64,000 nt of DNA from Yoonia tamlensis (GTDB lineage Bacteria > Pseudomonadota > Alphaproteobacteria > Rhodobacterales > Rhodobacteraceae): contig NZ_FOYP01000001.1 in assembly GCF_900115105.1 (NCBI RefSeq), positions 770,097 through 834,096 of the forward strand, written 5' to 3'. Made by a program: the position numbers and the translations under genes. The notes below the pieces were generated by a model. The model was given only the letters and a program-made list of their open reading frames with translations, ran no database searches and was not told where the DNA came from. Shown here one piece after another: positions 9,066-18,471 of this stretch; position 1 is the first letter of the stretch; the number at the start of each line of letters is the position of its first letter.

Positions 9066-10214
9066 ATGGCAGGAAATTCAGGTGGCCCATGGGGCGGCGG
9101 CGGAAATAACGGCGGCAGCGATGACGATAATCGCAAGCCCGGCGGCGGGCGCAAACCCGGCAACGACGCGGGAATCCCAGAAATAGACGAGCTGGTGAAT
9201 AAAGGCCGTGAACAACTGCGTGTGCTTATGGGCGGGCGTGGTGATGGCAGTGGCAACCGCCCGAATGGCGCTGGTGGTGGCGGTGGCGAAGGCCCCGAAA
9301 TCACACGCGGTATGGTTGGTCTTGGGCTTTTGGGCGCTGCGGCGCTGTGGGTTTTTGCATCGATCTATACGGTCAAACCCGAAGAACAGGCGATTGAACT
9401 GTTGTTCGGCAAGCACCTTGAAACCAACGGTGAAGGTCTGAACTTTGCGCCTTGGCCGCTGGTCACTTATGAAATTCAGCCTGTCACAACCGAACGCAGC
9501 ATTGATATCGGCACCAGCCGGTCCGGTCTTGATGCAGGGTTGATGCTGACTGGCGATGAAAATATCGTTGATATCGATTTCCAGGTGGTCTGGAATATTT
9601 CGGATCTTGAACTGTATCTGTTCAACCTTGCTGATCCACCACAAACCATTGGCGCTGTTGCTGAATCCGCGATGCGTGAAATCATCGCGCAAAGCCAGCT
9701 TGCTCCGATTTTGAACCGTGATCGCGGGTCGATTGCCGAACGCCTGACCGATGAAATCCAACTGACGCTGGATTCGTATAATTCGGGCGTCAATATCGTG
9801 CGTGTGAACTTTAACAAGGCCGACCCGCCAGAGCCGGTAATCGCATCATTCCGCAAGGTGCAGGATGCCGAACAAGAACGCGACCGGGTCCAAAACGTGG
9901 CTGACGCCTATGCAAACCGCGTTGTCGCCGAGGCCCGCGGTGAAGCCGCGCAAATTCTGGAGCAAGCCGAAGGTTACCGCGCCCGCGTGGTCAATGAGGC
10001 CGAAGGTGAAGCCAGCCGTTTCTCGGCCGTTCTGGCCGAATATGAACGCGCACCCGAAGTGACACGCAAACGTCTGTATCTTGAAACAATGGAACGTGTT
10101 TTGGGTGGCACCGATATTATCATACTTGATGAAGGCGCAGGCGGGGGGCAGGGCGTTGTCCCGTATCTGCCGCTCAATGAATTACGCCGTACCCAAGATG
10201 GAGGCTCGAACTAA
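9066..10214 (+). CDS. hflK: HflK, SPFH membrane protein of the FtsH complex
   Basis: HflK forms with HflC a large membrane assembly that surrounds and modulates the FtsH protease. The 382-residue protein has the typical Gly/Asn-rich N-terminus (1-80), one transmembrane segment at about 82-102, and an SPFH/prohibitin domain with a heptad-rich helix (about 255-330, RVQNVADAYANRVVAEARGE). The stop codon shares a base with the hflC ATG (TAATG), as expected for an obligate pair. A GGAAG site precedes the start. Confidence 0.95.
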   Translation: MAGNSGGPWGGGGNNGGSDDDNRKPGGGRKPGNDAGIPEIDELVNKGREQLRVLMGGRGDGSGNRPNGAGGGGGEGPEITRGMVGLGLLGAAALWVFASIYTVKPEEQAIELLFGKHLETNGEGLNFAPWPLVTYEIQPVTTERSIDIGTSRSGLDAGLMLTGDENIVDIDFQVVWNISDLELYLFNLADPPQTIGAVAESAMREIIAQSQLAPILNRDRGSIAERLTDEIQLTLDSYNSGVNIVRVNFNKADPPEPVIASFRKVQDAEQERDRVQNVADAYANRVVAEARGEAAQILEQAEGYRARVVNEAEGEASRFSAVLAEYERAPEVTRKRLYLETMERVLGGTDIIILDEGAGGGQGVVPYLPLNELRRTQDGGSN

Positions 10215-11095
10215 TGAAAAAGACAGCATTTATCCTGCCCGCCGTCGCGGTGCTTGTCATTACTGCCATGTCATCGCTGTTCATCGTCGATGAACGTCAA
10301 AAGGCATTGGTCCTGCAGTTCGGCCAAATTGTATCGGTGAAAACCGAACCTGGTCTTTATTTCAAAATGCCGATCATCCAGGATGTGGTGCGTTACGACG
10401 ACCGGATCCTGAGCCGCGATCTTGATCCGCTGGAGGTCACCCCGTCGGACGACCGCCGTTTGGTGGTTGATGCCTTTGCGCGCTACCGGATTTCGGATGT
10501 CGAACAGTTCCGCCGTGCGGTGGGTGACGGCGCAGAAGCGCGCGCTGCCGAACGTCTGGACGGTATCTTGCGCGACAAGACCCGTAACGTGCTTGGTACG
10601 GTGGCCAGCAACGATATTTTGTCCACGGACCGCGCCGCATTGATGCTGCGCATCCGCAACGACGCGATCCCAGAGGCGCGCGGGTTGGGGCTGGAACTGA
10701 TCGACGTGCGTCTTAAACGTACCGATTTGCCGCCTGAAAACCTCAATGCGACTTACGAGCGGATGAAAGCCGAACGTGAACGCGAAGCCGCGGATGAAAT
10801 CGCCCGTGGTAACGAGGCCGCGCTGCGTATTCAGGCGGGTGCCGACCGGACCGTGATCGAACTTGTGTCGGATGCAGAACGTCAAAGCCAGATTACGCTG
10901 GGTGAAGCGGATGCGCGCCGCAACGAAATCTTTGCGAATGCCTTTGGCGCAGACCCTGAGTTTTTTGAATTCTACCGGTCCATGACCGCCTACGAGCGGG
11001 CGTTACTTGGCGGCAATGCGACAATGGTCTTGTCGCCAGACAACGAGTTTTTCAGCTATCTCAAGTCGGATACAGGTCCTGATGCCGCTGAATAA
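10214..11095 (+). CDS. hflC: HflC, SPFH membrane protein of the FtsH complex
   Basis: Partner of HflK. The 293-residue protein has a single N-terminal membrane anchor (about residues 5-23) and an SPFH domain, including VDERQKALVLQFGQIV and the EREREAADEIARGNEAA helix. It overlaps hflK by one base and is followed by a terminator, which closes the hflKC unit before the Do-like protease gene with its own ribosome site. This gene order is common in alphaproteobacteria. Confidence 0.95.
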   Translation: MKKTAFILPAVAVLVITAMSSLFIVDERQKALVLQFGQIVSVKTEPGLYFKMPIIQDVVRYDDRILSRDLDPLEVTPSDDRRLVVDAFARYRISDVEQFRRAVGDGAEARAAERLDGILRDKTRNVLGTVASNDILSTDRAALMLRIRNDAIPEARGLGLELIDVRLKRTDLPPENLNATYERMKAEREREAADEIARGNEAALRIQAGADRTVIELVSDAERQSQITLGEADARRNEIFANAFGADPEFFEFYRSMTAYERALLGGNATMVLSPDNEFFSYLKSDTGPDAAE

Positions 11096-11118
11096 TGCGG
11101 CATAGCTTCAAGATTTTC

Positions 11119-11150
11119 AAAGGGCCGGCCATTGCGCTGGCCCTTTTCTT
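11119..11150 (+). terminator. Rho-independent terminator after hflC
   Basis: AAAGGGCC (11119-11126) pairs with GGCCCTTT (11139-11146) and runs into TTTTCTTT. It lies 24 bases after the hflC stop. Confidence 0.85.
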
Positions 11151-11279
11151 TCAATGGCGCCCAAAAAGATCACAAGCTGGTGAAATAGTTTGTGTTGAAT
11201 GTTTTTGCTGCATCGGCGCACTATGGTATTCAGCACTGCGCGGCAGCGTGCAGGCGTGAAAAGATAAGGAGTTATCCCA

Positions 11280-12761
11280 GTGAAATCTAAGGCAATCGCA
11301 ATCCGGCAGGACCAAGGCCAGCTGCGCCGGCTGTTCACGGTAGGTTTTGCAATTCTGACATTGGCAGTGGCATTTGCGCTGGCACAGGTCAGTGCCGCGC
11401 ATGCGCAACAGCGCCCCGCGACATTTGCCGATCTCGCAGAGATGGTCAGCCCTTCGGTGGTCAATATCACGACCTCTACGGTGATTGCAGGCCGGACAGG
11501 CCCGCGTGATCTGTTGCCCGAAGGATCGCCGTTCGAAGACTTTTTCAACGACCTTGACCGTGGGCCGGATGGCGGCGCGCAACGGTCGTCAGCTTTGGGG
11601 TCGGGTTTTGTAATCTCGGCCGACGGCTATATTGTAACGAATAACCATGTCATTGAAGATGCGGACGAGATTTTGATCGAATTCTTCCCTGGTGGCGGTG
11701 AAGGCGTGCCAGCCCAATTGATCGGCACCGATCCCAATACGGATATTGCCGTGCTTAAGGTCGATCTTGAGAACCTGCCATTTGTGCAATTTGGCGACAG
11801 CAACGCCGTTGGCGCGCGTGTTGGCGATTGGGTCATGGCAATGGGCAACCCGTTGGGGCAGGGGTTCTCTGTTTCGGCGGGGATCGTGTCCGCGCGCAAC
11901 CGGTCGCTGCAAGGCACCTATGATGACTACATCCAGACCGACGCTGCGATCAACCGCGGGAACTCAGGCGGGCCGCTGTTCAATATGGACGGCGAAGTTG
12001 TTGGCGTGAACACGGCGATCCTGTCGCCCAATGGCGGTTCCATCGGGATCGGCTTTGCGATGTCATCTGCCGTGGTGCAAAACGTGGTCGATCAGCTGAT
12101 CGAATTTGGCGAAACCCGCCGCGGTTGGTTGGGTGTACGCATCCAAGACGTGACCCCCGATATGATTGACGCCATTGATGGGCTGGACATGGCGCGCGGG
12201 GCTTTGGTTACCGATGTGCCCGCAGGCCCGGCCGAAGATGCAGGCATGCTTGCAGGCGATGTGATCGTGAACTTTGACAGTGTGGCCATTGAAGACACCC
12301 GCGAACTGGTGCGCATCGTTGGCAACTCACCCGTCGGCAAAGAGGTGCCTGTCACTGTGCTTCGCGGTGGTGAACTGGAAGAATTGACCGTCGTTCTTGG
12401 CCGCCGCGAAACATCCGAAGCGGTTGCTTTCCCAGCTTCTCAAGAGCCGGAAATCGCGCCAGAAGATGCGGAAATCCTTGGGCTGATGCTGTCGCCTGTG
12501 ACACCTGAATTGACTGATCAATTTGGTCTGAATGTTGCCGAAGGGCTTGTGATTACAGCGATCAACCCCGCGTCAGAGGCGGCATCAAAAGGCCTGCTTG
12601 AAGGGGATGTGATCACCGAAGCCGGGCAGCAGCCCGTGGCGGCGATCAGCGATCTGGAAAGCCGCATCCAAGAAGCCAAAGACGGTGGCCGCAAGTCGCT
12701 CTTGATGCTGGTGCGTCGCGGTGGCGACCCGCGCTTTGTCGCGCTGCCGCTGGACGAATAA
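11280..12761 (+). CDS. Do-like periplasmic serine protease (DegP/DegQ family)
   Basis: Envelope quality-control protease and chaperone. The 493-residue chain has an N-terminal signal or anchor (about 18-40, ending AHAQ), a trypsin-like domain with His123 in TNNHVIED, Asp155 in NTDIAVLK and Ser229 in GNSGGP, and two PDZ domains (about 285-370 and 400-485). Translation starts at a GTG preceded by AAGGAG at 11266-11271; there is no better ATG. Position directly after hflKC suggests a shared role in membrane-protein quality control, though a terminator separates them. Confidence 0.95.
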   Translation: MKSKAIAIRQDQGQLRRLFTVGFAILTLAVAFALAQVSAAHAQQRPATFADLAEMVSPSVVNITTSTVIAGRTGPRDLLPEGSPFEDFFNDLDRGPDGGAQRSSALGSGFVISADGYIVTNNHVIEDADEILIEFFPGGGEGVPAQLIGTDPNTDIAVLKVDLENLPFVQFGDSNAVGARVGDWVMAMGNPLGQGFSVSAGIVSARNRSLQGTYDDYIQTDAAINRGNSGGPLFNMDGEVVGVNTAILSPNGGSIGIGFAMSSAVVQNVVDQLIEFGETRRGWLGVRIQDVTPDMIDAIDGLDMARGALVTDVPAGPAEDAGMLAGDVIVNFDSVAIEDTRELVRIVGNSPVGKEVPVTVLRGGELEELTVVLGRRETSEAVAFPASQEPEIAPEDAEILGLMLSPVTPELTDQFGLNVAEGLVITAINPASEAASKGLLEGDVITEAGQQPVAAISDLESRIQEAKDGGRKSLLMLVRRGGDPRFVALPLDE

Positions 12762-12786
12762 TCCGGCCAATGACCCAACAAAAATG

Positions 12787-12820
12787 GGGCGGGATGCGCA
12801 ATGCATCCCGCCCTTTTTTT
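12787..12820 (+). terminator. Bidirectional terminator between the protease and GFA genes
   Basis: A perfect 11-bp stem, GGGCGGGATGC (12787-12797) with its complement at 12803-12813, and a 5-base loop are followed by seven T. On the minus strand TTTTT follows three bases after the stem, so it can also terminate the convergent GFA gene, whose stop codon lies inside the plus-strand T run. Confidence 0.95.
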
Positions 12821-13202
12821 ATGTTTCGTTTTGTGGCAACCCATCGGCGATATCGTAATAATCGCCTTTTTCGCTGACATAGATATGCAGTGAAAGACGC
12901 ATTTGCGTAGGGCTGTCCAGCGCGCCTATCGCAACCGATGTCCAGTCTTGGAATACTGGATCCCAAAACAGGGTTGATCCGCAGGTGTCACAAAACCCGC
13001 GCCGCACCTTTTCCGACGATTGATACCAGCGGATGTGGTCAGCGTCTTGGATCGCAAGCGCCGTGCGCGGCACGTCTATCGACGCCCAGTAATGCCCGGA
13101 TTGCTTGCGGCAACTGGTGCAATGGCAGGCGTTGCCGGTTGCGATATCACCGTCGATTGTGAACGCGACTGCGCCGCACATGCAGCTGCCTTGATGGGCC
13201 AT
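12819..13202 (-). CDS. GFA (CENP-V/GFA) domain protein
   Basis: A 127-residue zinc-binding protein of the glutathione-dependent formaldehyde-activating (Gfa/CENP-V) fold. The cysteine pattern is complete: C7 and C9 (CMCG), C26, C28 and C31 (CHCTSC), then C71 and C74 (CDTC), followed by GSTLFW, which is diagnostic. Most family members have unproven substrates, so formaldehyde activation should not be assumed. It starts one base from the TRAP fused-permease stop and may be read from the same transcript. Confidence 0.88.
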   Translation of the reverse strand: MAHQGSCMCGAVAFTIDGDIATGNACHCTSCRKQSGHYWASIDVPRTALAIQDADHIRWYQSSEKVRRGFCDTCGSTLFWDPVFQDWTSVAIGALDSPTQMRLSLHIYVSEKGDYYDIADGLPQNET

Positions 13203-13203
13203 G

Positions 13204-15291
13204 TCAGGCCACCGCTGCCATACCGCGCCGGTTCCAGACCAGCAGCGCGATCACAACCACAGCGCCCCCAAGCTGCACCGCCAAGGGCGCAGGCCATATG
13301 CAGGCCGCACCTGCCACCATAAGCAGCGCACGGATCGGAAGCCCGACAGGTTGTTCCATACAGCCCTGCAAAGCGCCCGCGATGGCGTAGATGCCGACGA
13401 CGCCAAAGGCAAAGATCGTGACCATCACGCCCCAGTCGCCCGAAAGAAACGGGGTGTAGGCGATCATCAGCGGCACGATGTATAGCCCTTTGGCCAGCTT
13501 CCAGCTGGCGAAACCTGTCGCCATTGCAGGTGCTTTGGCAATCGCCGCCGCGGTAAAGGCGGCCAAGGCCACGGGTGGTGTGACGTTACTGTCTTGCGAC
13601 AGCCAAAAGATGATCATATGCGCCGACAAAAGCGCGGCCATCGCCACCTCTTGCGGGACAACAAGATCACGTAGCGGGGCTGCGACCTCTAATGGCAGGG
13701 TTTTGATGATTGCACCCGCTTCGGCGCTGGTCAGCGGTCCGGCCAGCACAGATGGATCAGGAATGCCGAACATCAAGATTGCATTGCCCGCGTCGCCCAA
13801 TGTGCCAGCGGCAAGCGCTTCGATCACAAAACGGTCGCTGATCATGCCTGCAAGCGCTGGTGCCGATAGCGTGGCCAGCACGATATAGGCCGCCGTGACA
13901 GGCAAACCCATGCCCAGCACAAGGCTTGCAATGGCAATAAGCACAATCGCGATCAACAGGTTGCCGCCCGCCCATTTGGCGATCATCAGGCTGAATGTAT
14001 TGCCGATGCCTGCCGTGGCGATCACGTTCACAACCAGCCCCACCGCGCACAGCAGCACGGCCGTCATGATCATGCCTTTGGTGCCCATGATCATGGCCTC
14101 GGCGATTTCACGCGGGCCCATGCGGTTCTGGGTCAGCCAGCTTGATGCGACAACGGCCAGAATGCCGAATACGGCAGCATAGGCGGGCGTGAACCCTACC
14201 ACCAACATGCCGATCAGGCCACCGATCGGAATGACAAAGCTCGCGCCGCCTTTCTTAAAGGCCGACCCGAGGGTTTCGCCGTCACTTTCCATCGGCTTGA
14301 GACCCAAGCGGCGGGCCTCGATGCGGACGAAAAACGTGACTGACAGGAAATAAAGCAGCGCAGGCAATGCGGCGACGGCGACAATGGTTTCATAGGGAAT
14401 CTGGGTAAAGCTGGCCATGACAAAAGCGCCAGCACCCATGATCGGCGGCATCAGCTGCCCGCCTGTGGATGATGCGGCCTCGACCCCGCCTGCAAATTTC
14501 GGAGGGAAACCTGCCTTTTTCATCAGAGGGATCGTGATTACGCCGGTTGATGCCGTATTGGCCACGGCAGAACCTGAAATTGTGCCCGTCAGCCCCGATG
14601 CGATGACAGCCACAATGCCCGGGCCACCGACCAAACGGCCCGCGACTGCCCGCGCAATGTTGATCACAAAATCACCCGCCCCCGACCGCAGCAGAAATGC
14701 GCCGAAGATGATGAACAAAAAGACATAGGTCGATGAAATCCGCGCGATGGTCCCGAACATCGCGTCATCGCCATAGATCGACCGGAACGCGATGGATTCC
14801 CACGACAGGCCAGGAAATGAAAATACGCCGCCGATATATTTGCCCCAAAACCCGATATAGGTCAGCGCAAGGATGATCAGGACGGGAATCACCCAGCCGG
14901 TCAGCCGGCGGGTCAATTCGATAGCGCCAATGACGCAAAGGCTGGCCGCGATCCAGTCGAGCGTGACAAACTTTACCCCGCGATCATAGACAGCTTGTTC
15001 TGCGTAGGGCAGGTAAATGGCCGAGGCTGCGATCAGTAGTCCAAAGCAAAAATCGAATGCCAACAGCCCCTTGCTACGGGTCTTGCCCGCCAGCACCGGA
15101 TGCAGAACCGCCGCCAGAAACGCGAATCCGGCAAAGTGGTAGGCATTGCGCTGGAGCTCTGAAATGATCGGATCAAAGGCCACATAGATGTGGCCCGCCG
15201 CAATCGCGAAACATAAGATGGAAAGGGCGATATTGGGCAGGCCGGTGAAGGCGCGCTGCACCAAGCCTTCGGCGGGGCGTTCATCGGACAT
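13204..15291 (-). CDS. TRAP transporter fused membrane subunit (4TM/12TM, TAXI type)
   Basis: A 695-residue integral membrane protein in which the small (DctQ-like) and large (DctM-like) TRAP subunits are fused, as is usual for TAXI systems. The N-terminal third has about four to six membrane helices; the rest has the DctM-like helices, including GPGIVAVIASGLTGTISGSA and GMGLPVTAAYIV, which carry the substrate and Na+ sites in the family. It takes up a solute delivered by the periplasmic protein encoded just upstream (15348-16349). AAGGAA precedes the ATG. The substrate is unknown. Confidence 0.93.
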   Translation of the reverse strand: MSDERPAEGLVQRAFTGLPNIALSILCFAIAAGHIYVAFDPIISELQRNAYHFAGFAFLAAVLHPVLAGKTRSKGLLAFDFCFGLLIAASAIYLPYAEQAVYDRGVKFVTLDWIAASLCVIGAIELTRRLTGWVIPVLIILALTYIGFWGKYIGGVFSFPGLSWESIAFRSIYGDDAMFGTIARISSTYVFLFIIFGAFLLRSGAGDFVINIARAVAGRLVGGPGIVAVIASGLTGTISGSAVANTASTGVITIPLMKKAGFPPKFAGGVEAASSTGGQLMPPIMGAGAFVMASFTQIPYETIVAVAALPALLYFLSVTFFVRIEARRLGLKPMESDGETLGSAFKKGGASFVIPIGGLIGMLVVGFTPAYAAVFGILAVVASSWLTQNRMGPREIAEAMIMGTKGMIMTAVLLCAVGLVVNVIATAGIGNTFSLMIAKWAGGNLLIAIVLIAIASLVLGMGLPVTAAYIVLATLSAPALAGMISDRFVIEALAAGTLGDAGNAILMFGIPDPSVLAGPLTSAEAGAIIKTLPLEVAAPLRDLVVPQEVAMAALLSAHMIIFWLSQDSNVTPPVALAAFTAAAIAKAPAMATGFASWKLAKGLYIVPLMIAYTPFLSGDWGVMVTIFAFGVVGIYAIAGALQGCMEQPVGLPIRALLMVAGAACIWPAPLAVQLGGAVVVIALLVWNRRGMAAVA

Positions 15292-15307
15292 GGGATTTCC
15301 TTAGGTG

Positions 15308-15337
15308 CAAAAATGGCCCGCAGTTTCCTGCGGGCCA
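15308..15337 (-). terminator. Intercistronic terminator/attenuator in the TAXI-TRAP operon
   Basis: On the minus strand a perfect 10-bp stem TGGCCCGCAG closed by a GAAA tetraloop is followed immediately by TTTTT. It lies between the binding-protein stop (15348) and the permease start (15291), so it probably lowers permease expression relative to the binding protein. Confidence 0.85.
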
Positions 15338-15347
15338 ATAAATGTGA

Positions 15348-16349
15348 TTACTCTGCGATCAGACGCGCGGGGATCTCGACGCCAACCTCTTGGTAATAGC
15401 GTGCCGCACCGGGGTGCAGGGGCACGGGCAGACCAGCGATAGCAGATTCGATTGCCATCACTTTTGTTGCCGGATGAATCGCCTGCAGGAAGGGCAGGTT
15501 TTCATAGATCGCTTTGGTGATCTGATAGACGTTTTCTTCGGGCAGATCAGCATGTGTCGCAAGGAAGTTCGGCTGTGCGATGGTGTTTACGTCAGCGTCT
15601 TGACCTGGGTATGTACCAGCCGGAATCAGGTATGGAGTCCACAATTCGCGGCCTGCATCGGCAGCAGCTAGTTCTTCGTCGGTAAACGACAACAAAGTGA
15701 CACTATCGCCAGCAGCGGCCATCAATTGGCTGATTGCGCCTGTTGGCACGCCTGCGGGTGTCCCGATGCCTTTTACCTGACCGTTTTGCAGGGCTTCGGC
15801 TGATGGGCCATAGCCACCGTAAACAAGTTCATAATCGGTTTCGATATCGACACCGAGACCGGCCAGCAGCGCGCCGTTTGAACCGATTGTCCCCGAATTC
15901 TGGCTGCCAAACGCCATGGCTTCGCCCTTTAGGGCCACCATATCGGCCATGGTACCGGTGGTTGCCGCGTCAGACGAGATCACAAACTGTTCGACGTTTT
16001 GCCACAGCATGGTCACCGAACGCAGGTCTTCTTGCGGGCCAGCCTCGGCAAGAGGGCCGGTGCCGGATGCTGCGTAATAGCCGTAAAGCCCCTGAAGAAT
16101 CGCAAACTGTGCTTCGCCTTCACGGATCAAACGGACGTTTTCGCCAGAACCGGCAGAGCTGATCGCGGACATGCCGATGTTTTCGCTTGGTTCGAGTTTG
16201 ACCTTAACAAGTGTGGAAAGCGCAACACCAACAGGGTAATAAGTGCCCCCGGTTGAAGCGGTTGCAAGAATATAGCTGGCTTCTTCGGCCTGTGCCGATG
16301 GTGCGGCCAGTACAAAACCTGCCGCGACAGCGGCTTTCATAAATGACAT
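15348..16349 (-). CDS. TAXI-family TRAP transporter solute-binding protein
   Basis: Periplasmic receptor of 333 residues. It begins MSFMKAAVAAGFVLAAPSAQAEE, a clear signal peptide, followed by YILATASTGGTYYPVGVAL, the N-terminal signature of TAXI proteins, and later KGEAMAFGSQNSGT. GGGAGAG lies 7 bases before the chosen ATG; an upstream in-frame start at 16448 has no such site and would mask the signal peptide. It is first in the operon, before the fused permease. TAXI proteins have been linked to dicarboxylates or glutamate in a few cases, but no substrate can be inferred here. Confidence 0.93.
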   Translation of the reverse strand: MSFMKAAVAAGFVLAAPSAQAEEASYILATASTGGTYYPVGVALSTLVKVKLEPSENIGMSAISSAGSGENVRLIREGEAQFAILQGLYGYYAASGTGPLAEAGPQEDLRSVTMLWQNVEQFVISSDAATTGTMADMVALKGEAMAFGSQNSGTIGSNGALLAGLGVDIETDYELVYGGYGPSAEALQNGQVKGIGTPAGVPTGAISQLMAAAGDSVTLLSFTDEELAAADAGRELWTPYLIPAGTYPGQDADVNTIAQPNFLATHADLPEENVYQITKAIYENLPFLQAIHPATKVMAIESAIAGLPVPLHPGAARYYQEVGVEIPARLIAE

Positions 16350-16623
16350 AATGTTCTCTCCCAGTTTTTGCGTCGCGGCTATTCGCAAGGACCGCGCCCG
16401 CGCATAGGAAACTATTTCGCTGACTTGGGGGCAAGCCGATATTTCCAAATTGTCAAATAATGAACAAATACAGCCGATTTACGCAGCTTCCCCGGAAAGT
16501 ATGTGCGGAAATCCGCACGCTTGGTTTGTTCACGATTTAGGCAACATGCTTGTGATTTGCGCTGGAACCGCGTCTGTAGGTGAATTAGAACGCACCAAGT
16601 TACCAATTATGCGCGAAGGATGA

Positions 16624-16952
<329 letters not shown>

Positions 16953-16953
<1 letters not shown>

Positions 16954-17645
16954 TGCGGATTTGCGCGCTTGCCTTGGCCCTTTGGCCTGTCTGCGCCAGC
17001 GCGCAAGCGATTACTTCTGCCGAATTTGCCGACCCGACAACGCGCTACGACCACGGCATTTTGGGCGATGCTGTCGAATGGGGCGCGTTGCGGTTCACGG
17101 CTGATGGCACGACCTATCAGATCACTTTGCCCGACACCCATGTTTTTGAAGACATCGCGCCCCGACTTTGGGATGTGACGGGCGACGGGCAGCCCGAAAT
17201 TGTCGTGATCGAAACCGATATGGCGCGCGGCGCGGCGCTGGCGATCTATGGCCAGCACGGCAAGATCACTCAGACCCCCTATATCGGCCGCACACATCGC
17301 TGGCTTGCGCCGATCGGGGCTGTTGATCTGGATGGCGATGGCGCGATCGAGATTGCCTATATCGACCGCCCGCATCTTGCAAAAACCCTGCGCATCTGGC
17401 GTTTTGAAGATGGCGCGCTGACACACTTGCACGATCTGCCCGGTCTGACCAATCATCGCATTGGCGAAGATAATATCGCGGGCGGCATCCGCGATTGTGG
17501 CCAAGGCCCCGAGATGATCACCGCCGACGCAAACTGGACGCGGCTGATTGCCACGACATTTGCAGACGGGCGCAGCCAGTCGCGCGACATTGGCCCGCAT
17601 GTTGACCGCAGTTCATTTGCGGCGGCAATTGCCTGCCAAAACTAG
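16953..17645 (+). CDS. Secreted VCBS/FG-GAP-like repeat protein
   Basis: A 230-residue protein with a signal peptide (MRICALALALWPVCASAQA). It carries at least two Asp-rich FG-GAP-like repeats: WDVTGDGQPEIVVIE (about 71-85) and VDLDGDGAIEIAYID (about 127-141), which are calcium-binding beta-propeller elements in known families. The ATG overlaps the ferredoxin stop (TGATG). The length suggests an incomplete propeller of three or four blades. Function is unknown; the pairing with a ferredoxin seems to be a roseobacter arrangement but is not evidence of joint function. Its stop overlaps the convergent cobS stop in a CTAG. Confidence 0.8.
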
Positions 17646-18394
17646 CTGAGCAGCACCAACAGCAGCGTGATTTCGGTGATTTGCTGGGTTGCGCCCAAGA
17701 CATCACCGGTTTGCCCGCCAATCTTGGCCCGCGCAATTAAACCGCAGGCGAGCACCGCCAATGTTGCTGCGATAATCAGCGCGAACTGGCCCAGCGATCC
17801 GGCGATCAGCAAGGAAATTCCCGCCGCGATCAGGGCAGTTGTTGCTGACGGGCGGCCTACCGATTTGCTAAGTCCCGTGTCGCGCGCATTTTTCATCAAG
17901 GCCATCAGCACAACCATGCCGCCGCGGCTAAGCACAGCAATCGCGATCAGCCCCGCCCAGTAAATATCGAGCGCAATCAGCGCGCTAACCCCCAACCAGC
18001 GGATCAGCAACGACAATCCCAGCGCCAGCACGCCGTAAACGCCGATATGGCTGTCCTTCATGATCTCGAGCCTGCGGGCCACATCCCAGCCGCCCCAAAA
18101 CCCGTCCGCACAATCGGCGAGCCCGTCTTCGTGCATTGCGCCGGTAATGATGACATTCGCCGCAATCACCAGTGCCGCCACAATCCCAACGGGCAAGCCG
18201 CCCCATGTCAGAACCGCGACAAAGGTTGCCAGAATGACGCCAACCACCGCGCCCGCCAGCGGATAGGCCCAAGCCGCCGCCGCGCCACGGGCCACGGCCT
18301 GAGTTTGCGGCACAGGGATCGGCAGCCGCGTCAAAAGCCCCAAGGCGGCGGGCAGGTCGATCAGTGCGATCAGCTTTTGGTCGGAATTGGTCAT
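17642..18394 (-). CDS. cobS: Adenosylcobinamide-GDP ribazoletransferase
   Basis: Membrane enzyme joining adenosylcobinamide-GDP and alpha-ribazole in the last steps of cobalamin assembly. The 250-residue protein has multiple hydrophobic helices and the signature [17 protein letters not shown], whose acidic residues bind Mg. The ATG at 18392-18394 was chosen over two upstream in-frame starts because AAAAGGG lies at a fitting distance and [20 protein letters not shown] opens like its homologues. It is divergent from cobT with 77 bp between starts. No cobalamin riboswitch fits in that gap. Confidence 0.93.
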   Translation of the reverse strand: MTNSDQKLIALIDLPAALGLLTRLPIPVPQTQAVARGAAAAWAYPLAGAVVGVILATFVAVLTWGGLPVGIVAALVIAANVIITGAMHEDGLADCADGFWGGWDVARRLEIMKDSHIGVYGVLALGLSLLIRWLGVSALIALDIYWAGLIAIAVLSRGGMVVLMALMKNARDTGLSKSVGRPSATTALIAAGISLLIAGSLGQFALIIAATLAVLACGLIARAKIGGQTGDVLGATQQITEITLLLVLLS

Positions 18395-18471
18395 TGCGAT
18401 GCCCTTTTGTCGCCTTTTCATTACCGGCACTTAGGTTAGATAGGGGCAACAGTTTACACAACGAGGTTCCG

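Noticed and set aside
7873..9090. 405-residue open frame opposite glutathione reductase
   Set aside because: Covers a well-supported enzyme; composition rich in His/Cys/Phe typical of an antisense shadow.
18395..18471. Cobalamin riboswitch between cobS and cobT
   Set aside because: Only 77 bp separate the divergent starts, far too short for the aptamer, and no B12 box was seen.
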